Source of the DNA: Nocardia veterana NBRC 100344
GTDB lineage: Bacteria; Actinomycetota; Actinomycetes; Mycobacteriales; Mycobacteriaceae
Length of the DNA stretch: 64,000 nt
NCBI RefSeq assembly: GCF_000308855.1
Contig: NZ_BAGM01000113.1
Coordinates: 1 to 64,000, forward strand
Direction: 5' to 3'
Part shown: piece by piece, positions 20,521-28,565 of the stretch
Layout of the letters: every line of letters begins with the position of its first letter
Position numbering within the stretch: the stretch's first letter is position 1
Translations under genes and position numbers: made by a program
Notes under the pieces: generated by a model
Database searches by the model: none
What the model was told of the DNA's origin: nothing
Seen by the model: only the letters and a program-made list of their open reading frames with translations

Positions 20521-20695
20521 GAAAGAAACTCCCGCTGCACAGATCGGCGATTCAGAGCGACCAATCGAGTCTAGTCACGCGAATATGCCGCCGGCACGGT
20601 GGTCCCCGCCACTGTGAACACGTCCAGCAACGCCGGTCCACCCGGTACCCGGAGAACACCCACAAGGCGTACATCTGCGAGCCGTACACCTGGGT

Positions 20696-20790
20696 GGGTC
20701 TCGGCCCGGCCTCGATTTTGGACTGACGGAGCGAAGGAGCGCAGCGACTGAGCGGAGGAGGGAAAATCGAGGCTTAAAGGGCCGAGACCC
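20696..20790. repeat. 95-bp interrupted inverted repeat
   Basis: The left arm is GGGTCTCGGCCC (20696-20707) followed by GCCTCGATTTT (20709-20719). The right arm is the exact complement, AAAATCGAGGC (20763-20773) and GGGCCGAGACCC (20779-20790), with a one-base interruption on one side and five on the other. The 43-bp loop is a purine-rich run of GAGCG-like words. No open frame covers it convincingly. The element sits between the divergently placed mfd start and the end of a TetR gene. It could be a strong hairpin terminator for that TetR gene or a small dispersed repeat. Confidence 0.75.
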
Positions 20791-20815
20791 CGCCGGAGCG
20801 AAGCGGAGGCCGAAA

Positions 20816-21463
20816 TTACGGCACGTAGCGGCGCAGCCTGCGCGCGGCGAACTCCCGGAAGTACGCCACCTTCTCGTCCGGCACGATCGACGGCAGCAGG
20901 AAGTACCACATCCGTTCCATCCGCACCGCCATCTGGTCGATGGATTCGGTGCCGACGGCCGTGATGTGCACCCCCGCAGTCATCTCCTGCAGGAGCAGGC
21001 CGATGGTTTCGGGATCGAGGTCGGGTTTGAGGTCGCCCTGGGCGATGGCCCGCTCGGCGAGCAGGATCTGAGTTTCACCCCAGGTCTTGGTGATGTTCTC
21101 ACCGGAGGCGCCGCGGTAGTCGCCGATCTGGTGGGTGAGCTTGAGCATCGCGCCGACCATCGGGTCGTTCATGGTGAGATCGGCGACGACGTAGGTGATG
21201 CCGATAGCGGCTTCGAGGGCAGGCACCCGGGGATCGAAGAAACCCTGGCAGGCGCCGCGCAACCGTTCGTTGCCCTGGTCGACCACGGCGCGCGCGAGTT
21301 CTTCCTTGGATCCGAAGTGGAAGTACAGTGCGCCCTTGGTGACATTGGACTGCGAGATGATCTCGCTGAGGCTCGCATTCGCGTAACCGAGTCGCAGAAA
21401 GACGTCGGCCGCGCCTGCCAGCACCGAATCGCGGGTGATTTCCGCACGCGCTTGCCTAGCCAT
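20816..21463 (-). CDS. TetR regulator of the gamma-butyrolactone receptor (ScbR/ArpA-like) type
   Basis: This 215-residue regulator has an N-terminal helix-turn-helix that fits the autoregulator-receptor subgroup: TRDSVLAGAADVFLRLGYAN, then SNVTKGALYFHFGSKEELA. The ligand domain continues with VVADLTMNDPMVGAMLKLTHQIGD. Receptors of this type release DNA when they bind gamma-butyrolactone signals, or act as pseudo-receptors for antibiotics. No signal synthase (AfsA-like) gene is in the window. It lies between mfd and the TetR gene that flanks tRNA-Gln, a position with no counterpart I recall in M. tuberculosis. An imperfect direct repeat lies just upstream. Confidence 0.78.
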   Translation of the reverse strand: MARQARAEITRDSVLAGAADVFLRLGYANASLSEIISQSNVTKGALYFHFGSKEELARAVVDQGNERLRGACQGFFDPRVPALEAAIGITYVVADLTMNDPMVGAMLKLTHQIGDYRGASGENITKTWGETQILLAERAIAQGDLKPDLDPETIGLLLQEMTAGVHITAVGTESIDQMAVRMERMWYFLLPSIVPDEKVAYFREFAARRLRRYVP

Positions 21464-21494
21464 CAGATCCGCCTGTCCTCAAACCAGCCATCCT

Positions 21495-21528
21495 GAAGTA
21501 GACCGATATCCCGAAGTTGACCGACATC
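21495..21528. promoter_or_regulatory. Direct repeat upstream of the receptor-like TetR gene
   Basis: GAAGTAGACCGATATC (21495-21510) and GAAGTTGACCGACATC (21513-21528) match at 14 of 16 positions with an 18-bp period. They lie 32-65 bp upstream of the regulator start. That placement fits an operator for autoregulation, but repeats of this kind could also have no regulatory role. Confidence 0.4.
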
Positions 21529-21694
21529 ACAGCTCGAACAGCACTTGAAGGATGGGTGAACCGTACCATCCGACCGGCCGTCGCCAGCGGAATCGAGCAT
21601 TAAGACCAGTCTCCTTCGCTAATCCTGGGTTAACCGTCCAGTTCGGCCCCCTAATTGCCCCGACACGGCCGCCGACCGATGGCGGCGAGGGGAT

Positions 21695-22351
21695 TCAGCC
21701 GGGCGTCCCGCTCGGCCATTCCGAGGTCAGCTGCGGATCGGCCTCCAAGTGGGTGAGCCCGTTCCAGCACAGATTCACCAGGTGGGCGGCGACCACTTCC
21801 TTGGTCGGCTCCCGCTCGTCGAGCCACCAGGTGGCCGCTGTGGCGACCATCCCGACCAGGGCTTGGGCGTACAGGGTCGCGAGGCTGGTGTCGAAGCCGC
21901 GCCGCTCGAAATCGCCGGCGAGGATGTGCGCGACCTGGTTGACGGCCTCGTTCAGCAGACTCGAGTAGGTACCGGCGGCGGCCGCCGCGGGCTGATCGCG
22001 CATCAGGATGCGGAACCCGTCGGTGCGCTCCTCGATATAGGTCAGCAGGGCCAGCGCCACCTGCTCCAGGCGTACCCGGGAGCGATTCTGGGTGAGCGAG
22101 GAGGTGATCATGTCCAGCAGCGTCGACATCTCGCGGTCTACCACCACGGCGTAGAGCCCTTCCTTGCCGCCGAAGTGTTCGTAGACAACGGGTTTGGACA
22201 CCTGCGCGCGCTGGGCGATCTCTTCGATGGACGTGGCGTCGTACCCACGTTCGGCGAACAGCGTCCGGCCGATCTCGATCAACTGCTGCCGCCGCTGGGT
22301 TCCGGTCATCCGCGGCCGCGGCGCCCGATTCGCATCACCCGTCGAAGTCAT
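21695..22351 (-). CDS. TetR family regulator beside glmU (Rv1019-like)
   Basis: This 218-residue TetR protein has the helix-turn-helix RTLFAERGYDATSIEEIAQR with AQVSKPVVYEHFGGKEGLYA. A hydrophobic C-terminal ligand and dimer domain includes QALVGMVATAATWWLDEREP. The ATG at 22351 was chosen because the preceding open frame is not TetR-like. Orientation and position between mfd and glmU match Rv1019 of M. tuberculosis. It is divergent from tRNA-Gln and glmU. Ligand and targets are unknown; I saw no clear palindrome in the region upstream. Confidence 0.85.
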   Translation of the reverse strand: MTSTGDANRAPRPRMTGTQRRQQLIEIGRTLFAERGYDATSIEEIAQRAQVSKPVVYEHFGGKEGLYAVVVDREMSTLLDMITSSLTQNRSRVRLEQVALALLTYIEERTDGFRILMRDQPAAAAAGTYSSLLNEAVNQVAHILAGDFERRGFDTSLATLYAQALVGMVATAATWWLDEREPTKEVVAAHLVNLCWNGLTHLEADPQLTSEWPSGTPG

Positions 22352-22712
22352 CGCGCCGCGCCGCCTCCCTGCGATACCTATCCGATTGACCGACAACTCT
22401 TCCAGACTCTCCGGATTCTCTCGCGGGCTCCCCCGCCTCGCGCGGGAACCGGACCGCTCGCGCGTGTCCGGCGACGGCACCCGCCGACCCCATCGGAGAT
22501 CGATCGAGGAGCAGGTCAGGAGCAGGTCGAGGGGCCACCGGCGCGGTATCCGAGCATCCCCAGGCGCGGCCGGCCGAGAGAAGTGGGGTCGGCGCGTGGC
22601 CGCCGCGCCCGCCGAATCTCCCCGCAATTCGCCGAAGGCCGGGCAAACATGCGAAGATGTGGACCGCATGCCGTGGCGCAGCGGTGGATCGAACGGTCCG
22701 CCGGTGCGACGA
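22352..22712. other. Intergenic region without a recognised gene
   Basis: These 361 bases separate the TetR start from tRNA-Gln. They should contain divergent promoters for both. Open frames here are fragmentary, rich in Arg, Pro and Ser, and look like high-GC shadows. I saw no convincing palindrome, repeat or structured RNA. Confidence 0.5.
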
Positions 22713-22783
22713 TCCGCCGTAGTGTAATGGCAGCACCACTGATTTTGGTTCAGTTAGTTCAGGTTCGAGTCCTGGCGGCGGAG
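22713..22783 (+). tRNA. tRNA-Gln (anticodon UUG)
   Basis: A complete 71-nt cloverleaf is visible. The acceptor stem is TCCGCCG with CGGCGGA, and the D arm starts GTGTAATGGCAGCAC. The anticodon stem ACTGA/TCAGT surrounds loop TTTTGGT, giving anticodon TTG. The variable loop is short and the T arm is TCAGG-TTCGAGT-CCTGG. The discriminator is G and no CCA is encoded. It lies 228 bp before glmU on the same strand. Confidence 0.95.
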
Positions 22784-23011
22784 CTGGCGAAGGGGCTGCG
22801 ACCTGCACGAATGGCAGCGCTTGCGCCCGGCCGACCCGAACGGGACGGTGACCGCCGCGTCGGCTGCCGGACGGATACCGTCGCCGATCCCGGGTGCAGG
22901 TGCACTAGGGTGTGGGCGGACGGCCCGCCGCCGGCCGAGCCCGCGCAGGCCAGCCCTGCCGCAGGCACCACAGCCCACACCAGCACGATGACAGGCAGCC
23001 GAGGGAGATCC

Positions 23012-24502
23012 ATGCCACAGCAGACCGCCGTCGTCGTTCTCGCCGCCGGTGCCGGAACTCGAATGCGGTCCAAGACACCGAAAGTGCTGCATTCACTGGC
23101 CGGTCGCAGCATGCTCGAGCACGCCCTGCACGCGGCGAACGAGATCGACCCCACCGCGCTGATCACCGTGATCGGCCACGACCGGGAACAGGTCGGCGCC
23201 GCGGTGAATTCCATTGCGGCGGAACTGGGCCGGGACATCACCAGCGCTGTGCAGGAGCGTCAGCTCGGCACCGGTCACGCGGTCCAGTGCGCGCTGTCGG
23301 AACTGCCGGACGAATTCACCGGCGATCTGCTGGTGACCTCCGCCGACGTCCCGCTGCTGGACGGCCACACCTTGTCGGCGCTGCTCGACGAGCACCGCAG
23401 TTACCAACCGCGTTCCGCGGTCACGGTTTTGACCTTCGTCCCCGAGGACCCGAACGGCTACGGCCGGATCGTCCGCGATGCCGACGGCCAGGTCATGGAG
23501 ATCGTCGAACATGCCGATGCCACGCCCGAGCAGGCGGCGATCAACGAAGTCAATTCCGGTGTCTACGTTTTCGACGTCACCGTCCTGCGGACGATGATCC
23601 ACCGGCTCAACACCGCGAATGCCCAGCACGAGCTGTATCTGACCGATGTGCTCAAGCTCGCGCGCGAGGCCGGCCACCCCGTGCACGGCGCTCGGCTGGT
23701 GGATGCGGCCAAGGTCACCGGTGTCAACGACCGGGTGCAGATGGCCGAGGCGGCCCGCACCCTCAACCGCTACATCCTCGAGCGGCATATGCGGGCCGGG
23801 GTCAGCATCATCGATCCGGCCACCACCTGGGTCGATGCCGGCGTGCGGATCGGCCGCGACGCGGTGCTGCGGCCCGGCGTGCAACTGCTGGGCAATACCG
23901 TCATCGGCGAGGATGCCGAAGTCGGTCCCGACTCGACCCTCACCGACGTGGTGGTCGGCGAAGGCGCGAAGGTGGTCCGGACCCACGGCGAGGGCGCGAC
24001 CATCGGCCCGTCCGCCACCATCGGGCCGTTCGCCTACCTGCGCCCGGGCACCATCGTCGGCGAGTCCGGCAAACTCGGTGCATTCGTGGAATCGAAGAAC
24101 GCCTCGATCGGCGCGCATTCCAAGGTTCCACACCTGACCTACGTCGGTGATGCCACCATCGGCGAGTACAGCAACATCGGCGCATCGAGCGTATTCGTGA
24201 ACTACGACGGGGTGAACAAGCATCACACCGTGATCGGTTCGCACGTCCGCACCGGCAGCGACACCATGTTCGTGGCCCCGCTGAAGGTCGGCGACGGCGC
24301 GTATTCGGGTGCGGGTACTGTGCTGCGTAGAAACGTTCCGCCGGGGGCGCTCGCCGTATCCGGTGGAGCACAGAAGAACATTGAGGGCTGGGTGCAGCGG
24401 TATCGTCCCGGGACGGCCGCGGCGCAGGCGGCGGCGGAGGCGATCGCGGCCGACAACAGAGCGAGTCAGGCAACCGAGCAAAAGGATGGCAACACAGAGT
24501 GA
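23012..24502 (+). CDS. glmU: Bifunctional UDP-GlcNAc pyrophosphorylase / GlcN-1-P acetyltransferase
   Basis: This 496-residue enzyme makes UDP-N-acetylglucosamine for peptidoglycan. The N-terminal uridylyltransferase domain opens with VVVLAAGAGTRMRSKTPKVL, where the glycine-rich loop and basic residues bind nucleotide. The C-terminal acetyltransferase domain, from about residue 265, shows left-handed beta-helix hexapeptides (IGPSATIGPFAYLRPGT) and the NYDGVNKHHT active-site segment. The ATG at 23012 follows GAGGGAG by four bases; an in-frame ATG at 22988 is less likely. It overlaps prs by four bases (GTGA), so the two are one operon. Confidence 0.97.
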   Translation: MPQQTAVVVLAAGAGTRMRSKTPKVLHSLAGRSMLEHALHAANEIDPTALITVIGHDREQVGAAVNSIAAELGRDITSAVQERQLGTGHAVQCALSELPDEFTGDLLVTSADVPLLDGHTLSALLDEHRSYQPRSAVTVLTFVPEDPNGYGRIVRDADGQVMEIVEHADATPEQAAINEVNSGVYVFDVTVLRTMIHRLNTANAQHELYLTDVLKLAREAGHPVHGARLVDAAKVTGVNDRVQMAEAARTLNRYILERHMRAGVSIIDPATTWVDAGVRIGRDAVLRPGVQLLGNTVIGEDAEVGPDSTLTDVVVGEGAKVVRTHGEGATIGPSATIGPFAYLRPGTIVGESGKLGAFVESKNASIGAHSKVPHLTYVGDATIGEYSNIGASSVFVNYDGVNKHHTVIGSHVRTGSDTMFVAPLKVGDGAYSGAGTVLRRNVPPGALAVSGGAQKNIEGWVQRYRPGTAAAQAAAEAIAADNRASQATEQKDGNTE

Positions 24503-25479
24503 CCGCGTTCTCCACCGATAACCAGAAGAACCTGATGCTGTTCTCGGGGCGCGCTCACCCCGAGTTGGCCGAACAGGTCGCGAAGGAACTCGACGTCGCG
24601 ATCACGCCGCAGACTGCCCGGGAGTTCGCCAACGGTGAGATCTTCGTCCGCTTCGAGGAATCGGTGCGTGGCTCGGATGCCTTTGTGCTGCAGAGCTTTC
24701 CGGCACCGCTGAACCAGTGGCTGATGGAACAGCTCATCATGATCGACGCGCTCAAGCGCGGTTCGGCCAAGCGGATCACCGCCGTGCTGCCGTTCTACCC
24801 CTACGCCCGCCAGGACAAGAAGCACCGCGGCCGTGAGCCCATCTCCGCCCGCCTGGTCGCCGATCTGCTCAAGACCGCCGGCGCCGACCGCATCATCACC
24901 GTGGACCTGCACACCGACCAGATCCAGGGCTTCTTCGACGGCCCGGTCGACCACATGCATGCCCTGGTCCAGCTGTCGGAGTACGTGCGTAACCACTACA
25001 GCACCGAGAACGTCACCATCGTCTCCCCCGACGCCGGCCGCGTGAAGGTCGCCGAGAAGTGGGCCGACGCGCTGGGTGGCGCCCCGGTGGCGTTCATCCA
25101 CAAGACCCGCGATCCGCTGGTGCCGAACCAGGTGAAGTCGCACCGTCCCGTCGGTGACGTCGCGGGCCGGACCTGCATCCTGATCGACGACATGATCGAC
25201 ACCGGCGGCACCATCGCCGAGGCCGTGCGCGTCCTGCGCGAGGCGGGCGCCGGTGACGTGGTCATCGCCGCCACCCATGGCGTGCTGTCCTCCCCCGCCG
25301 CGGAGCGCCTGGCGTCCTGCGGCGCGAAAGAGGTCATCGTCACCAACACCCTGCCGATCACCGAGGACAAGAAGTTCCCCTCGCTGACCGTCCTGTCGAT
25401 CGCCCCGCTGCTCGCGCGCACGATCCGCGAGGTGTTCGAGAACGGGTCCGTGACCGGCCTGTTCAACGGCTCCGCCTAG
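24499..25479 (+). CDS. prs: Ribose-phosphate pyrophosphokinase (PRPP synthase)
   Basis: This 326-residue enzyme makes 5-phosphoribosyl pyrophosphate from ribose 5-phosphate and ATP, feeding nucleotide, His, Trp and arabinan synthesis. Diagnostic segments are YARQDKKHRGREPISARLVA (flexible catalytic loop), TVDLHTDQIQGFFDGPVDH (divalent metal site) and the PRPP-binding loop ILIDDMIDTGGTIAEA. It starts at a GTG overlapping the glmU stop, as in other actinobacteria. In mycobacteria lpqT and rplY come next; here that order is broken by the genes at 25721-35725. Confidence 0.97.
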   Translation: MTAFSTDNQKNLMLFSGRAHPELAEQVAKELDVAITPQTAREFANGEIFVRFEESVRGSDAFVLQSFPAPLNQWLMEQLIMIDALKRGSAKRITAVLPFYPYARQDKKHRGREPISARLVADLLKTAGADRIITVDLHTDQIQGFFDGPVDHMHALVQLSEYVRNHYSTENVTIVSPDAGRVKVAEKWADALGGAPVAFIHKTRDPLVPNQVKSHRPVGDVAGRTCILIDDMIDTGGTIAEAVRVLREAGAGDVVIAATHGVLSSPAAERLASCGAKEVIVTNTLPITEDKKFPSLTVLSIAPLLARTIREVFENGSVTGLFNGSA

Positions 25480-25720
25480 GAAGAAAAGCCTCCTCGCTTC
25501 CATGGAGCTGCGCTCGAGTAGAGAATGGAGCAAGTGGGGTACCGGGTCCTCACGAAGGAAGCCGACGTATCGACCGATTTCGCGAGGGCATGGGTAACTC
25601 GCCCGGTACACCCACAACTTCATACGTCGTGAGGTGAGACCGACTGCCTGGTCGAGCGGCTCTCACGGCACGCACAATCCCCGGAGAGGCGGGGGAGCCT
25701 GCGAGAAAGGTGGGCTTGGG

Positions 25721-26035
25721 ATGGCCGACGACGACACTTACCCGTTGATGGACGAGGTGTTCGAGATGGGCGATGACGAGCGCGAGGATCTGGACTACGA
25801 CCTCGGCGAGGACGAACAGGCCGACGAGATCCGCGAGTATCAGCGCTACATCGACGACCCGCCCGAGGATCTGGTGATCAAGTATCACGAGAACGACGAC
25901 GACGGGCGCCTGGGCATTCGCAGCGAACTCGACCAGGAATGGACGCGCCGTCGGTACCGCCAGGAGTTGCGCGCCGAGGACGAGCGGCCCGCCGAGGTCG
26001 CCGCCATCGAGGTGGTGGACGAACCGGGCGACTGA
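25721..26035 (+). CDS. Small acidic hypothetical protein
   Basis: The 104-residue protein is extremely acidic: about a third of the residues are Asp or Glu, in runs such as DDEREDLDYDLGEDEQ. It has no membrane segment or signal peptide. Its middle part (EYQRYIDDPPEDLVIKYHEN) and the Arg-rich RRRYRQELRAEDE suggest a helix. The ATG at 25721 was chosen because the residues before it are unlike the rest; GAGAAAGG stands upstream. It sits 20 bp before the DUF2461 gene. I do not recognise the family and assign no function. Confidence 0.6.
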   Translation: MADDDTYPLMDEVFEMGDDEREDLDYDLGEDEQADEIREYQRYIDDPPEDLVIKYHENDDDGRLGIRSELDQEWTRRRYRQELRAEDERPAEVAAIEVVDEPGD

Positions 26036-26055
26036 GGGCGGGTTAAGTTGGCGGT

Positions 26056-26700
26056 ATGAGCGGATTCGCCGGGTTCCCGTTCGCCGGGCTGGACTTCTAC
26101 GAGGATCTGGAGGCCGACAACTCCAAGGCCTTCTGGACGGCCAACAAGCACATCTACGAGCAGGCCGTCCGGGCCCCGATGATCGCGTTGACCGCCGAGT
26201 TGGAGGATGCGTTCGGCCCGGCGAAGGTTTTCCGGCCGTATCGCGACGTGCGGTTCTCCAAGGACAAGACGCCCTACAAGAATCATCAGGGCGCGGTGGT
26301 GCGGACGGCCCCGGGCGCCGGCTGGTATGTGCGGATCGGCGCACCCGGCCTCTATGTGGGCGCGGGTGTGTACTCCCCCACGCCGGAACAGCTCGCTCGG
26401 CTGCGCACCACCATCGACGACGAGGTCCGCGGCCGCGAACTGCAGAACCTGCTCGACGGGCTGGCGGCCGCGGGCTATGCGATCGGCGGGGAACGGTTGA
26501 AGACCCGCCCCAAGGGCTACCCCGCCGACCACCCTCGCATCGAATTGCTGCGGCACAAATCCCTCGTGATCCACAAGGACTTCGGGGCGCCGCCCTGGCT
26601 GGAAACTCCCCGCGCCGGCGCCGAGGTCCGGGCCGCGTGGGAGGAACTGCGGCCGCTGGTCGAGTGGTTGTCCGCTGTCATCGGAAACCGACTCCGCTGA
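26056..26700 (+). CDS. DUF2461 family protein
   Basis: This 214-residue soluble protein belongs to the DUF2461 (TIGR02453) family. It is recognised by FPFAGLDFYEDLEADNSKAF near the start, by the motif VFRPYRDVRFSKDKTPYKNH, and by a C-terminal KSLVIHKDFGAPPW. The family is widespread in bacteria and has no established activity. Length is normal. It lies 20 bp after the acidic small gene, so the two may share a message, and it is convergent with egtD, from which only 24 bp separate it. Confidence 0.88.
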   Translation: MSGFAGFPFAGLDFYEDLEADNSKAFWTANKHIYEQAVRAPMIALTAELEDAFGPAKVFRPYRDVRFSKDKTPYKNHQGAVVRTAPGAGWYVRIGAPGLYVGAGVYSPTPEQLARLRTTIDDEVRGRELQNLLDGLAAAGYAIGGERLKTRPKGYPADHPRIELLRHKSLVIHKDFGAPPWLETPRAGAEVRAAWEELRPLVEWLSAVIGNRLR

Positions 26701-26724
26701 CCCCGGCCGGCACAGCCGGGGACG

Positions 26725-27696
26725 TCAGCGTCGTTCGGCGAGGACGAGCGCGAAACGGTCGTCCGGGTCGGTCCACACCTGTTCGGTAGCGAATCCGGCG
26801 CGGTCCAGTTCCCGGCCCAGCCCGTCGACCCGGAATTTGGCGGAGATCTCGGTGCGCATCTGCTCCCCCTCGGCGAAATCCACCACCAGATCGAGATCTG
26901 CGACTCGCACCGTCATCGCCCGGGTGGCGGCCAACCGCATCTCGATCCATTCGTTCTCGGCGTCCCAGCGGGCGATGTGGGTGAAGGCATCCGGATCGAA
27001 GTCGGCGTGCAGCCGAGAGTTCAACACGTGCAGCACATTCCGGTTGAATTCGGCCGTCACGCCGGCGGCGTCGTCATAGGCCGGAACGAGCACGGCCGGA
27101 TCGGTCACCAGCCCCGCGCCGAGCAGTAATTGTTCACCGGGTTCGAGTACCTGCTGGATACTGCCGAGGAATTCGGCCCGTTCCGCCGGGATCAGGTTGC
27201 CGATCGTCCCGCCCAGGAAGGCGATCATGCGGCGACCGCCGCGCGGCAGATTGTGCAGGGTGTCGGTGAAGTCGCTCACCACGCCGTGCACCGCCAGATT
27301 CGGGAATTCGACACTCACCTGCTCGGCGGCACCGCGCAGGGCGGAGACCGAAACATCTTGTGGCACATATGTCTTCAACGGACCCTCGGCCAGCAGCGCC
27401 GACAACAGCAATCGCGTCTTGGCCGCCGAACCGGCGCCCAGTTCGACCAGCACCTCGGCCTGGGCGGTGCGGGCGATATCGCCGACGACGCGCTCCAGCA
27501 GGGACCGCTCGGTCCGGGTCGGGTAGTACTCCGGAAGCTCGGTGATCGCCTCGAACAACTCACTGCCGCGCGCATCGTAGAACCACTTCGGCGGCAGGCT
27601 TTTCGGTGTGCTCGTGAGTCCGGCCCGCGCATCCGACCGCAGCGCCGCGGCGAGATCGTCGTCGGTGAGATGGATGTCCACTGTCGGTTCGGTCAT
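26725..27696 (-). CDS. egtD: L-histidine N-alpha-methyltransferase EgtD
   Basis: This 323-residue enzyme trimethylates histidine with S-adenosylmethionine to give hercynine, the first step of ergothioneine synthesis. Family hallmarks are PPKWFYDARGSELFEAI followed by ELPEYYPTRTERSLL, the SAM site VLVELGAGSAAKTRLL, FLGGTIGNLIP and the C-terminal EISAKFR segment that binds the substrate. It is the last gene of egtA-egtB-egtC-egtD and overlaps egtC by four bases. Confidence 0.96.
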   Translation of the reverse strand: MTEPTVDIHLTDDDLAAALRSDARAGLTSTPKSLPPKWFYDARGSELFEAITELPEYYPTRTERSLLERVVGDIARTAQAEVLVELGAGSAAKTRLLLSALLAEGPLKTYVPQDVSVSALRGAAEQVSVEFPNLAVHGVVSDFTDTLHNLPRGGRRMIAFLGGTIGNLIPAERAEFLGSIQQVLEPGEQLLLGAGLVTDPAVLVPAYDDAAGVTAEFNRNVLHVLNSRLHADFDPDAFTHIARWDAENEWIEMRLAATRAMTVRVADLDLVVDFAEGEQMRTEISAKFRVDGLGRELDRAGFATEQVWTDPDDRFALVLAERR

Positions 27697-28565
27697 GAAC
27701 GGGCCCTTTCGGATTCATCAGGTCCTGGGTGGGGGACAGCAGCCAGCGGTTCGACGACCAGATGGCCGGGACGCACCGTCAGCACCTGCCGGTCGGGAAT
27801 CGACCGCCAGCGCGGATCGTCGTCGTAGGGTTCGGACGAGATCACCGCGAAGTCGTCGGTGACCAGCACCGACAGCGAGTGGTACACCGTTGTCGCCCAG
27901 AGGGTTTCACCGTCGCCCAGCAGTAGATTCAGTCGTGCGTTCGGAGCGTCGGCCAATACCGCTCGGACGGTGGCCGCGAGCACCTCGGCCACCGCCGAGT
28001 CGTGTTCGGCGCCGGCCAGCGCGGCCCGCAGAACCACCCAGAGCGTCGCCGAATCGGTGGCGGATTCGGCGGCCAACAGATCGGGTGACCCGAATTGCCG
28101 CGCCACCGCCGGCAGGACCGTCCGCCAGTTCTGGACCACGCCGTTGTGACTGAAGGCCCAGCGTCCGTCGGTGAACGGCGCACACGCGCTGCGCTCCACG
28201 GGCATGCCGACCGTCGCCGACCGCACCGCCCCGAGCACGGCCGTCGACCGCAGTTGCGGCAACACCTCGTCCACCGCGGGATCGGTCCAGATCGGAGCGG
28301 GGTTGCGGTAGCGGCTGGCCAGGAGTGTCACCGGCGCTCGACCGCCGATCCGGCCGGCCACCCGCCCGTCGCTCGGGCCCTCGCCGTCCGCCTGCTCCAG
28401 AAGGGTCGGCACCCACCAGGCCACACCGAAGCCGTCGGCGTTGACGGTGCCGCCGCGTCGCATGTCGGTGGGCGCCCACGACTGGGTGCGCAGCGAATGG
28501 GTGCCTCGCGTGAGCAGTTCACCCACCGGCGCGGGGGGACCCAGGTAGCCGAGATGTCGGCACAT
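27693..28565 (-). CDS. egtC: Gamma-glutamyl hercynylcysteine sulfoxide amidohydrolase EgtC
   Basis: This class II glutamine-amidotransferase-type hydrolase removes the glutamyl group from the EgtB product. The N terminus MCRHLGYLG gives the catalytic Cys2 after Met removal. NADGFGVAWW and FSHNGVVQNW are the conserved Ntn-fold segments. At 290 residues it is longer than the roughly 230 I recall for mycobacterial EgtC, partly through an insert after the tryptophan pair (residues about 53-85). The ATG at 28565 overlaps the egtB stop by one base; the frame open upstream is inside egtB and not used. Confidence 0.93.
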   Translation of the reverse strand: MCRHLGYLGPPAPVGELLTRGTHSLRTQSWAPTDMRRGGTVNADGFGVAWWVPTLLEQADGEGPSDGRVAGRIGGRAPVTLLASRYRNPAPIWTDPAVDEVLPQLRSTAVLGAVRSATVGMPVERSACAPFTDGRWAFSHNGVVQNWRTVLPAVARQFGSPDLLAAESATDSATLWVVLRAALAGAEHDSAVAEVLAATVRAVLADAPNARLNLLLGDGETLWATTVYHSLSVLVTDDFAVISSEPYDDDPRWRSIPDRQVLTVRPGHLVVEPLAAVPHPGPDESERARS

